In this document: in pieces, positions 39,444 through 52,500 of the stretch
Layout of the letters: each line of letters starts with the position of its first letter
Numbering within the stretch: position 1 is the stretch's first letter
From: Brugia malayi
Lineage: Eukaryota > Nematoda > Chromadorea > Rhabditida > Onchocercidae
NCBI RefSeq assembly: GCF_000002995.4
Contig: NW_025062477.1
Span: 3,568,649 to 3,632,648 of the forward strand
Direction of reading: 5' to 3'
Length of the DNA stretch: 64,000 bases
Position numbers and translations under genes: made by a program
Notes under the pieces: generated by a model
The model's database searches: none
Told to the model about the DNA's origin: nothing
The model's input: the letters and a program-made list of their open reading frames with translations, nothing else

Positions 39444-39571
39444 CCTTCTAAATTAGCTATCCAAAAATTAGATTGCAAATTGTCATGAAATTTCAATCAA
39501 TATAACAATCCCTGATGCATCATTAGCAATTTCTGGTTGAATGAATGATTAGCATAACGAATCAAAAAGTG

Positions 39572-40003
<432 letters not shown>

Positions 40004-40134
40004 TTTCATTCATTTCAATCATTTCATCAGTTCAACATTACAAATTGCTTTGTTGTACAGCTCTGTCTCTTATATCTTTTTCCTTTTCACTCATTTCTGT
40101 TTCTCTTTGTTAAAATTTGAGTAAACAGTGGTTG

Positions 40135-40176
40135 AAGCTAAGCTAAGCTAAGCTAAACTAAACTAAGCTAAGCTAT
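40135..40176. repeat. (AAGCT)n pentanucleotide run
   Basis: Eight or so aagct/aaact units in tandem. Confidence 0.9.
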
Positions 40177-40260
40177 CATTCTTATTAGCTAAATCAGAAA
40201 GAACCCACACATTTTACACTGATCGAATATACAAATAGCTTTTAACTATTGTTTGCTTCA

Positions 40261-40672
40261 TTTACCGCTCCGCACCGCTCCGATAAGCTAAGCTGTAGCA
40301 GTAGTAATAGTAGTGGTAGTAGCCAGCAGCAGCAGCAACAGCAGTAGTAGTGATAGTAATAGTTTCAACAGCAACATGCGGTTTTTTCACAAATAGCTAA
40401 AAGTGACACTACCGCCTCGCTCTGATAAACTTGCTGGAGCATTAGCTGTAGCAGCAGTGGTAGTAGTAGCTATAGCAGTACGGGCGGTTCTTTCACAAAT
40501 AGCTGAAAGTGACACTACCGCCTCGCTCTGATAAACTTGCTGTAGCATTAGCTGTAGCAGCAGTGGTAGTAGTAGTTATAGCAGTAGTAGTGGTAGCAGT
40601 AGTAGTAACGGGCGGTTCTTTCACAAATAGCTGAGACTGACACTACCGCTCCATTTTTCTCGCAACCTTACA
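40261..40672. repeat. Composite repeat: three copies of a GC-richer module separated by TAG/CAG runs
   Basis: The module cacaaatagctgaaagtgac, continuing to actaccgcctcgctctgat, begins at about 40388, 40494 and 40622 (spacing 106 and 128). Copies are joined by imperfect tagtagcag trinucleotide runs of different length and the phrase cgggcggttctttc. It is clearly richer in G+C than its surroundings. Confidence 0.85.
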
Positions 40673-40677
40673 ACATT

Positions 40678-41428
40678 ACCATCCATCCATTCATTCATTC
40701 ATTCATTCATCCATTCATTCATTCATTCATTCATTCATTCATTCATTCATTCATTCATTCATCCATTCATTCGTTCATTCATTCATTCATTCATTCATTC
40801 ATTCATCCATTCATTCATTCATTCATTCATTCATTCATTCATCCATTCATTCATTCATTCATTCATTCATTCATTCATTCATTCATTCATTCATTCATTC
40901 ATTCATTCATTCATTCATTCATTCATTCATCATTCATTCATTCATTCATTCATTCATTCATTCATTCATTCATTCATTCATTCATTCATTCATTCATCCA
41001 TTCATTCATTCATTCATTCATTCATTCCATTCATTCATTCATTCATTCATTCATTCATTCATTCATTCCATTCATTCATTCATTCATTCATTCATTCATT
41101 CATTCCATTCATTCATTCATTCATTCATCCATCCATCCATTCATTCATTCATCCATCCATTCATTCATTCATTCATTCATTCATTCATTCATTCATCCAT
41201 TCATTCATTCATTCATTCATTCATTCATTCATTCATTCATCCATTCATTCATTCATTCATTCATTCATTCCATTCATTCATTCATTCATTCATCCATCCA
41301 TCCATTCATTCATTCATTCATTCATTCATTCTATTCATTCATTCATTCATCCATCCATTCATTCATTCATTCATCCATCCATTCATTCATTCATTCATTC
41401 ATTCATTCATTCATTCATTCATCCATCT
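40678..41428. repeat. (TTCA)n tetranucleotide array, about 750 bases
   Basis: Roughly 185 units of ttca with scattered tcca variants and several single-base slips (cattccatt, catcatt) that shift the register. Confidence 0.97.
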
Positions 41429-41649
41429 TTCACGACAACAATGTTATTACTATTATTATTCCCGCATTTTCATATGAAAATATTTGCTAATAATTGTTAA
41501 TTTGATATCAAATAGTATATAATTGTTTGAAACAAATCTTTCATTTCATTTCTGTTGTAGTAAAATTTTGATAATAATTGTGTTTATACTTTGCTTTCTA
41601 ATGTTTGCTAATTATCTCAATTGAAGATGCTCTTCACACAACATAACTT

Positions 41650-41680
<31 letters not shown>

Positions 41681-43493
41681 ATCCCTCTAAAAGTTCTTAA
41701 CACTCTTGACGAGAATAGCTATTATCGTTGTTATTATCACTCTTGAGATCTATGAATCACTTCTTTATCACTATTCTCATACATTTTCTCGTAGGCGTTT
41801 TTATTACGTCTAAGGTATACATTGATGTGCTTCTAATTTATCTATTTGCTTGCTTCTATAATAAATTTCAAAATATTTCATTCTATGTCGAAAAGATGGC
41901 TTTCAAAATTTGTGTATATATGATGAAATTAAGATAAGAAAAGATGAGCTAAAGTGAGAAAAAGCACATTCTTACACAACACAAATGCTCTCATCTTTCA
42001 TCACTTTTCATCGAGATTCTCACGTGAACGTAACACGCATTTACACTTGTAAACATGAGATACACTTATCCAATGGAATTACGTTAAACTATACGTCAAC
42101 TGATCTCTTCCAATGCTTATCATTTAAGTTTTATCAATAATGTTTGAACAAGAAATTGATTCTTACCTTTAAGATGAATGTTTGAACTTCTTGGATACTA
42201 CAATTTTCGTAGCGTGTATGATGGCCATCTGAAAGTGAAGCATGAGCGAGCATCTTTCAGGTGTGTGTAAATTCAGTTGACGTGTTCTTACTTCCGTGTT
42301 CACTTCTAGCTATAAGCTTTCGAGAAGTACTCGATAGAATTGTATGTGTGTTAGCTTCACGTATTGATACGTCTTTATAGTTCTGAAGATCAGTACGTAT
42401 GCTATTTGATGCTCTTTGTACCATCTAATTTTCATCTAATTTTTTCCATTTTTCTTTCAACTTTTGGTCTCAATAATTTTATCTGAAAATTTTGTGATAC
42501 ATTAGTAGCAACTTCATATAAGTGATCTAATGAGGAATAATATAATTTGAATATTTTCGCATGACACGATGTCATGCTTATTCATATATGTTCACTTTTT
42601 TTCACGCTACTCATCAAGTTTTTCCTACAATTTTTGTATTTCTTTTTATGTGATGATGATACAGTAACTATTATATTTGTGAGCTAATACTGTCTGTCAT
42701 TTTAAAAATCTATCTACTCGTTGTAGAATTTATTATCCATGCATAATCATTAATTTAATCATATTGTTGTACGATACATTTCTAAACTATTTAAAATAAA
42801 TGAATAGTGACGATAATTTTATTCTCAAGTAATGGTTATAAATTTTTGTAGTTCCGATATAGCTGGCCAGTTTTATCGAAATTTATTTTGCTTGGTTATA
42901 TATACATATTAAAAAAACGGTTGATGTGAAGAGAGGAAAAATGAAATGAATCTTAGTGTATAGTTTCATTTAAAGTTAAAATTCATTTCGATAAAGTAAT
43001 GTGGTCAGATTTGACTGATGGCAATAACGAATGTTGAGAAAGAGATGATATCAAATTTGAAATATAACCATACAACGATTTTCTTAAACAATACTGCTGC
43101 TAAGAAGTGAAATCAGTTGTCAGCTGATTACTGATATGTCTGAGGTGATTCATCACTTCATCACACTGGCACCTTACATCCGCTTTCTCTTCCTGCCCGG
43201 TAGATTTCTACGAATGTAGTGTGTGATAGTGGATTTTATCATCACTTGGATTTTAATATAGTTTATAAGTTTAATATGGAAATTGTCATTTGTATTGTTT
43301 GAGGTCATTTTAAAATATTTACAAATATGTGGAAATTTGTGAAATATGTGTAAAATTGAAGTGATTATTATCTTACAAAAATGTATTATTTGTTTTGTAT
43401 TTGCAAAATGAACCAGAAAAATCCATGAAATTTTAGCATAAATATCGTGCTTTGTTATCAATATACGTGTTATAGTACCATCGGTTTAAACAT

Positions 43494-43505
43494 TTCCACT
43501 TGCAG
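43494..43505 (+). other. Probable spliced-leader acceptor of talin
   Basis: tttccacttgcag ends at 43505, 73 bases before the talin ATG, with no upstream coding exon. Either a trans-splice site or the acceptor of a 5' UTR intron. Confidence 0.45.
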
Positions 43506-43578
43506 ACATCGAGGTTGCCGAGCAGCAACTGCGGGCCGTTTGTACAGAAGAAGCTAAAATAAGAATTAAGCGAAGGCA

Positions 43579-46493
43579 ATGGGTGTAATAACGTTAAACG
43601 TAATTTGGTCACCGCAGGGAGACGAACAATCCCAATTGAAGAAGGCAATGCAGTTCGAATCGACTACTCTTGTTTTCGATGCATGTAAAATTATCCGAGA
43701 AAAAGTATCCGGAAATAATATTAACCGTAAGTCTTTTTTTTTTTCTTCCCAAAAAGCTTGTTTCCATTTCTTTTTCAATAATGTTTCTGAGAATTTATAA
43801 ATTATTATAAATAATGATTCATCAAAGAGAGATTTTTCTTCAGTTTACCCCAAACTGAAACTCTATTCTTTTTTATCAATATTTCCATAAATCTTTAGCT
43901 ATTTTCAGCTAAGGAATATGGTCTATTTCGGCTCGAAGAAGATCCAACTAAATGTGTTTGGATGGAAAATGGTCGAACTTTAGAATATTATTTAGTTCGC
44001 AGCGGAGTAAGTTTACCATAGAATAGAATGGTCGTCGTTTGATAGTATTCGAATTATTTGATTGCTTAATGAAGCATTCTCCACTGCAAGTAATAGCAAA
44101 ATAGATTTTTTTAGGACACAGTTGAATATAAAAAGAAAATTCGACCACTAAAAGTGAGAATGTTGGATGGTGCTGTGAAAACAGTAATGGTAGATGAAAG
44201 TCAGCCAGTGGGTGAAATAATGGTCGTTGTATGTTCCAAAATTGGTATTAGCAATCATGAAGAATATTCAATGGTTAGCAAAAATTTCTTTAATATTTGC
44301 GTGTTATGTACAGCGTTAAATGCGGAACTTATCTCAGCAAGTACAAAATTTCTCTTTTTGAGGATTCTTCGACATATTGGGCTTCAGGTGCGTCAATCGT
44401 TGGACCAGGATTGGCGTTCAACACTTACGCTAAAGGAAGAAAGAAGAATGAAAAGCGAGGAGCGTGGTCTTGGTTTCGGCACGCTTGGACGAAATAAAGA
44501 AAAAAAAATGGAGCAACTTAGGGCTAAATTACACACCGATGAAGAGCTGCTATGGCTTGATCATGGTAAAACTCTGCGTGAGCAATCGGTTTGTGTACCA
44601 AACGCTTGTTCAAATTAATTTCATGACTTTTTCATTGCCTACGCAGTTTGATGGGATGAAAAAAAGATGATTTTCGTCATTTCTGTGACTATAATTTTCA
44701 GGTAAATGATGATGAAACGCTCATCTTGCGTCGAAAGTTCTTTTTTTCGGACACAAATGTTGACTGTCGCGATCCTGTGCAATTAAACTTACTGTATGAG
44801 CAGTGTAAAATGGGTGTTTTGCAAGGAAATCATCCTGTCACGCGTGATATGGCTTGCAACTTGGCTGCCTTACAATGTCAAATACAGTACGGTGATCTTC
44901 AAGAACATCGACAACGAGCTAACTTCTTAGAGTAAGTTTTGATTGCACTTTTACCTTTCAAACAACTCCCTGATTTCATAATCCTTGATTATAATAAGCA
45001 GTTTGTCGTAATAATTGCAGTCTCCGTGAAATTTTGCCAAAGGAATATGTAAAGTCGAAGGATAACGAGAAGCGTGTAATGGATGCTTATCGTGAATTAA
45101 CTGGAAAAAATGAACTGGATGCAAAGAGCAAATATGTTCATTTGTGTCGTTCTTTGCTTACTTATGGTGTGACATTCTTTGTGGTGAAGGAGAAAATGAA
45201 GGGTAAGAACAAGCTGGTACCACGGTTGCTGGGTGTAAATAAAGAATGTGTGATGAGGATGGATGAGAAAACCAAGGAAGTGCTCCAGGAATGGCCATTG
45301 GAGCAAGTAAGACGATGGGCTGCCTCACCTAAAACATTTACATTGGTAAAAGTTTTTAAGTTATTTTATCATTTTTCTGACATACGGGTATCGGATTTTT
45401 ATTTATTTTGAAATTTAACTCACATGGATACGACAAATTTTAGAACTTAAAAATTTTTTCTAACTTAAAAAATTTAAGGATTTCGGTGACTATCAAGATG
45501 GTTATTATTCCGTACAAACGGCAGATGGTGAAAAAATTGCGCAGTTGATTGCTGGTTACATTGACATTATTTTGAGAAAGAAACGAACTTGTGACCATGT
45601 TGGCATAGAGGTTTATTTGATTTAATTTCATTTCATTTGAGTAAGCTTGCTATTTCTGGATTCATTTCAAGAATTTTATCTTTGTTGAAGTATCTTTATT
45701 CATTTATTTTTAGTCGATTAATAAAATTGTTGATTTATAGCAAATTTATAAATGGTGAACTGTTTGAAGTTCTTCAGGGTGATGAAGGTTCAACGATGTT
45801 AGAAGATATCGTAGCGCCGGCACGTGCTACATTGGTCGCACATGGACAAATTGCTGAAGGATTTGCACATGAAGGCAGTGTTGCTATTCCAGGTGTTTTA
45901 CGAACTCCTGGTAATTTAGTATCTGGACAGAGGGGAATTCTGAATGGTGCACAATATGGTGCTGTAAGTGGGCAGATTCTCCAACAACAACTTGCAAAAG
46001 TAAGGAATATAAGTATCAATGAATGCTATTGCTTAAAATAAAATGCGTAATTAAGTTTCAGATTTTTTTAGTAGTTGTGGAAACCGTGACTTCATATTTG
46101 CATGGAGTTTTGGGAATCGATTTTCAGATACCGAGAGAGATTGACATTGATCGTTTTTATGTTAAAATTAAGTCAGAAAAATAATGAGAACATTATAGGG
46201 TCAACGGCCACGTATAGTTGATTCGCAGGAACGAGCTCAGCGAGCTTTAATTGGTACAATTGAAGCATCAATACGTGCTGTTGAAGCCGCTGAAGAAGAA
46301 ATGAAGAAGCCAGTAGAGATCCAGATGCCACGGTTCAGTGATGATCCTGCTTCACGGCGTTGGATTGAAACTAAAGTAGAAGTCGAAAAACAAAAAGTAA
46401 ATTTTACTTGTCTTTTTGGTGTTTCCAAACTTATTTTCTCAAACATTCTTTCCAGTTTTTTTTTTTTTTTTTCCGTTCTATTTTACTATTTCT

Positions 46494-46532
<39 letters not shown>

Positions 46533-49500
46533 ACTCAATTTTTTTTACAAATTGAATTTTGTGCTAATTTGCGCTAAGCGTAACAATTGTTTCTTCGATA
46601 ACGGAAAAAACGTCAGTTTCAATCGGTAACAAAATTTTGGCTATGTGCCGAAGAGATAAACTGCAATTTCGCAGTCTCGAGAATAAGACTTGATAACTAA
46701 CGTTGAATACCAAGTTTTCAAACTTAGATAAAAACAGTAAAAGATAGCGTGTTTCAAACTTATCATTATATTCAGAAATTGGATGCATAATTAATGATAT
46801 TTTTTTGTATTAATATTTTTTGTACTTTAAATTCATTCATGTCTATACGTTACTCCAGAACATTTCTCCCACTTTTATTTGAGAAGAGCAGTTTTACTTC
46901 CTGTTCAGATGTCAAATTATATTAGCCTGTGCTTCATTTCTTAGTGAATTAAGACAATAACAAAAATTTATTCAGGTGGGTGACCAGCTAGCACAAATGG
47001 GAGCTGCTACAGCTCAGGTTGTACAATTGACAGCAGTTACAGATGAAGTGGATTCAAAAGTTGGCACGGCAATAGCTACAATTGGATCAAATATGCCAGA
47101 AATGGGTCGCGGAGTACGTGAATTAGCTGCCTTATTGCCTGACGAACAACGACGTGGTATGATACTAGTAATTCATTTTTTCAGAAATTTATGAACTGCA
47201 TTTTTTGAATATGGTTTTTAATTTCCATTGAATATTTTTCCCGTTGTCTTGTGAGAGATAGACTAATCGAGATTGTTTCGTCATATGTGTAAATTGACTA
47301 AAATGAATAAAATTTAGGTGATTTGGTTGGTGCTGCTCGAAAGTTATGTGGTGCTTTTTCTGATTTCCTGAATACAGTCAATCCGGAACATGAAGAGAAA
47401 CGAACAACAGTACTTGCTGCTGCTGGACGTGTTGGTGATTTCTCACAAGCTGTTATAAATACCTTGGATGAACCAACCAATGAAGTGAGGACATTCCATG
47501 ATCATTTGGTGCAGCGTGCAAAGAATGTAGCAACCTCTACAGCACAACTTGTACTTCGGTTGGTTTAAGTGGTCGTGCTCAATTGTGACGATATAGAATA
47601 CTATATCAATTTAAATTTAAAAATTTTCTGAAAATTGGTTTTTTAAAATATTTGCAGAAGTCCTAATAGCTCAATGAAAAGTTTTTGTATAATTAATTTC
47701 CGCCTTTTAATATACTTAGGAAGGAAATGAAATTTGCTTTTTGTTTGGAGACATATTCAAGAGCACAAATTTTTTTTTTTATCTTTTTTAAAAGCATATC
47801 TCAAAAAAAGGAAATATCTGTTTAAATTACTAAGTGTATGAATTTAGAATTTTCTCAGAAAACTTTGTCTTATTTCGTTAATGTATAAACTTACTCTCAA
47901 TTTGAAGAAATAAGATTTGTATTTTTCTAATGTACCTTAATAAAACGCCGTGTCTACTAGGATTTTATGACGACTTAAGGATATTAAGCTGATATTTCTA
48001 GGGCTAAAACTATATCTGCTGAATGCGAAGAGCCGGCATTGCAAGACAAAGTGATTCATTCTGCTACCCAATGCGCTTATGCTACTTCTCAACTGGTAGC
48101 ATGTGCTCGAGTTGTTGCGCCAACTATCGATTCTCCTGCTTGTCAGGAACAATTAACATCTGCTGCGAAACAGGTAGCTCGTGCAGTGGAGGATCTATTA
48201 GTAGATGCACAAGAAGCGTGTTCGCGAAGCATTGGTGATGGAAAGAAATCTTTTACTGATATTCACGAGGCTTCTCGACAGGTAAACTTCTTTCTATAAA
48301 TAGGTCAAGCAGAGTCAAAGTATTAATAAGTGATGTAGTATATTAAGTCGGAATATTAATTTATACTATCGATAATTTGAACAGCATGGCACAAATTCAT
48401 GTTTTCAATTATGAGTGGGACGTTTTGAAAATTAATCTTAGTACTGCTAAGTACGAGTTTGTAGACTCAGTTCTTAAATAGGATTAATTTAAGGTGACAA
48501 CAGCATTGGATGATTTGCTTTTGCATGTGAAAACTTCACCGAAATTAATTCGTACAACACAAGAAAATTATGAATATGAACAAATTTTGAATCAATCTAG
48601 AAAGATTATTACATATCAGGTTTGCTTTCTTGTATTTGTTTTATGCTTACTTAGATTACTTGCATATCCATCCCGCAGTGCCTTTGATTATTATTGAAAT
48701 ATGATTTTACTTGAACCTAGTTTACCAGATTTCGAAGGTTTTGGTCTTCTTGTGTTTCTGCTACGCACCTAGCAATTAATCCTAATTTTTTTACTCTTTA
48801 TAGATTTGCAGTGTTATTCTTTTATATCTATTTACTTTTGATGCAAAAATTTGAAAATAAAGAGGAGAACCTTTATTTAAATATTGTAAATTTGATTGTT
48901 TTCAAATTCTAGGGACCAACCGAAGATATGGTGCGACAAGGCGAAAACGCAATACGCCATAGTCGTTTATTAGTCGAGCAGATGGAAGCAGAAGCAGATC
49001 GTACACCGGAACGCCGTGATCGCTTACTTGATGCAGCTCGTTCAGTGGCACAAGCTACTAGCCGAATGATCGATGCTACGAAGGTATTGCATTTCAATAA
49101 TTATGTCTTTATAGTTGTTTTTAAATATTTATTTTGAATTTGTTATGGAGAACCATTTATTTTTGCTAGAATTTGTTGATCCTACATGAAAAGTGAAATG
49201 TTTGTGTTCAGGAATGTCAAGTGCGTCCGCAGGCAGCTGAATCGCAAGTAGCATTACGCGATGCCGCTGAAAAGTTGGTGACGGTCACCAGTGAAGCAAC
49301 CAGTGAGGAACAATCAAAAAGAACTATGGAACACCTCGAACAGGTTTACTTCTGACATTTAACGGTTGAAGTTTACATTTACAGTTTAAAAATAAGGAAT
49401 TTTCCAAAAAATTTTGCAGGCTGCAAAACAAGCTGCAGCTGCAGCAACGCAAACTATAGCAGCAGCGAATGCTTGTCAGCCATATATTCAATCGAAAACA

Positions 49501-52500
49501 GTAACAGAAACATTGATCGTCGAATGTACAGAAACAGCAGAACGAGTACCTCCGCTTATTGCATCCATCCGTGAAAGTCAGGCAGCTCGTTCACCCAACG
49601 AAAAATTTCGTGCTCAAAGCAGTTTGATTCGTGATACGACGCAGGTAGGCTATCATTCGTTTCAAATCCAAGATCAGAAGTAATTCATTGTGTTCATCAG
49701 ACTATTTGTTGTCATGCCGCAGTTAAACAGGAAATACTATTCATAAGCAATTAATAGCACTGAGTTATTAAAGAGTGAAACATCAAAGGAGAAAAGTTAT
49801 TTTATGCATAAAATACTACCAATTACCAAAGAAATTTTGATATTTGAATATTTGGTACACGATACCGAGAGGTTATCTTTGCGTTTCATTCAAATTTTAT
49901 TTTCTCATTTTGGTATTACTCCTTCGTATTTAGTTAGGAAGACAAAGTCTTGATCAGAGTAGTGATTTTATCTATACTTCGGTTTTAAAATGTTTATTTA
50001 TTACAAACTATCTCATTTTGTTTGTTTGCAGCTTCTTTTTATTGTCTTTGCCCTAACTACCATCTTTTTTCATTTTTCTCTTCCCCATTCTCTTGAGTAG
50101 TTAATGACACTTTTATATTAGTTTCTATCTTCTGCAGCGTAGCATAATTTATGCTTATTTATATTCTAGTTTATTTATATTGTGTTTGAGGAACAGTTAA
50201 CTCTAATGTATCAGAAAGCATAAATCTGATCGAAACCAAAATATGTCTGTTTGGCTATTTGGAATACCATCATTTTACAAAGAGTTATTTATTGATGATA
50301 ATTTATTATTTAAATGATTTACAAATTGTTGGTATTTCGAAAAAGCTGACTTAGTATTTTGGTTTGATTTTAAAAATTTCATTAAAATTGGACAGAGAAA
50401 TGTTGGTGCACCTTCGAAGTGAACTCTCTTGTAGACGAGACAAAACAGGACCGATTTATCAGTGTAATAGGAGGACTCGATCTAATCGTCATCTCGTATC
50501 TATTGGACGCCATTATTGAGGGAAACAGGGGAAGAAATGAGAATGTTTTTGGGGGAATTGTATTTGGATTGAAATTTGCTTACTTCATGATTTGTATTGA
50601 TTGACCAACTTATTATCATTCACTGCCTTTCCATTGATTTCAGCAAATTTTTTTTTTTTTTTAATGGTATTAACTTAATCTAATATCATCTATAATGCTA
50701 ATATTATATGGCCTCCAGTTTCATCCTTTACTGCAATACTACTACTTGCAGTTATTTTTACATTATATGCTTAATCTAGTTTTTCTTTTGCTTACTGCTA
50801 TGTTTTTGTTCCCTCGAATGTTTTCCTTTTAATTCCTCTGAATTATTCTAATGTACCCTTTTAGATGATTTTAACTTCCTAATTATTACACTAATAATAC
50901 CTTCATCGTGATTTTGTAGATTTTGTATTTATCTAGCTTTTTATGATTTCCCACTTTAGTTGCAATTCACTCTTGACTAATTTATATTTTCGATGAAGTT
51001 TCTCTATTTTCTGTCATGCATTATGAATTGTCATCTAACTTTTTTATCATTAGCAATATTTGGTACTTTTATGTACCAAATATTAGCAACAGTATTTCGT
51101 TTTTATGTCAAAATTAGAATGTTTTCACAGCAGCATAACTGTTTTCTGCTGCCATTTAATGGAATGTTCTGTAGATAGAAGTTTTTTAGATATAGAGAAA
51201 ATACTGCGGTTATTTGAGTTAGGTTAATGTTAATTTTAATCATTAAAATAATTTTTTTTGATAACACCAAGCATTTTGATAATCGAATTTTCAAGTTATC
51301 GATTATTTCTGTTTGAATATGTAATGTAAAATAAAGCTTATTGGCTGTCGTAGTCTTTCATATCAAAGTAAATTGTTTTAATAAGTTTTTTTTTTTTTCC
51401 TTAAAACATTGTTTTCGATTTTTTTAGATTTTTGTTCTGAAGGTGTGTCAAGTTTGAAAAAGTAGATGAAGGAATAGATTTGCTAGCTAACAATATTGTG
51501 TTTGTTTTTTTTTTTCTTTTATTATTTATTTATTTTGCTAACTACAGTAATAATATAGCTAGCAACGTTTAAAAGTCTATATTTGTGCAATTTACTTTAT
51601 ATTTAACTTAAGCATTAATGGCTTTGAAGTTATAATGTCTATTTTGGGAAAGATTTTCATTGTTGGTATTCATCTTCATTCTTATTTTCGTTCAGCATTG
51701 GTTTTTTTTTTTTTTTTGAGTTTTGTTGAATTGGCAACTTATCCATTATAGATATAGTTATGTTCCGGCTTCCTTTGTTAATTTTAGTAGTTTAGTCGAG
51801 TGATACCTTATTTTTAATAACATTTTTGCTTCTTTTTTAAGTTCTATGACATAATGTTTTGTTTAAGTTCTATTCGATTGTTGTCTCGGTTGAATTTTCC
51901 AACTGGAATGAGTTTCTGCTGTTCAGTAATTGCTCCTTTTGAAATGCGTGTTAAATTTAAACGAAAATCAGTTGAATGCTCACCTAGACAGCAGTCTTTG
52001 TTTTCATATTTTACTTTATATTATGAATTTTCTTAATTTTTCAGTTTTCAGGTACTGCGACCGGCTACCCGACTAGTTGAGGTTGCACGCCAGACAGTGC
52101 CTTCAGTTCCGGAACAACATGTAGCCATTCATTTACAATCTACTAGTCAACAACTTTCCACACAACTAGCAGAGTTAAGAGTTGCTTTGAACAATGCCAA
52201 GCAGCTTAATTTTGAAATGCAATTGGCACATTCGGAAGATCTAATTCGAGAACTGGATAATGAGCTTATTGAAATTGGTCGTGCCGCTCAAAACGGACAA
52301 CTTACCGCAGTGCCTGGAGAATCAGCCGAAACTGCGAGTTCCAAGCTAGCTAGTTCTGCTAGACAGGTAGGCTAAGTTTGTACTAGTAGGTAAGGTAGTC
52401 TAACATTCCATAACTTTCAAGTATTCAATATTTTTTTTATTTTTAGGTTGGTTCAACGTTGACTCAAATGGTAAGCGCAGTAGCAAGTGGTGATCGTCAA

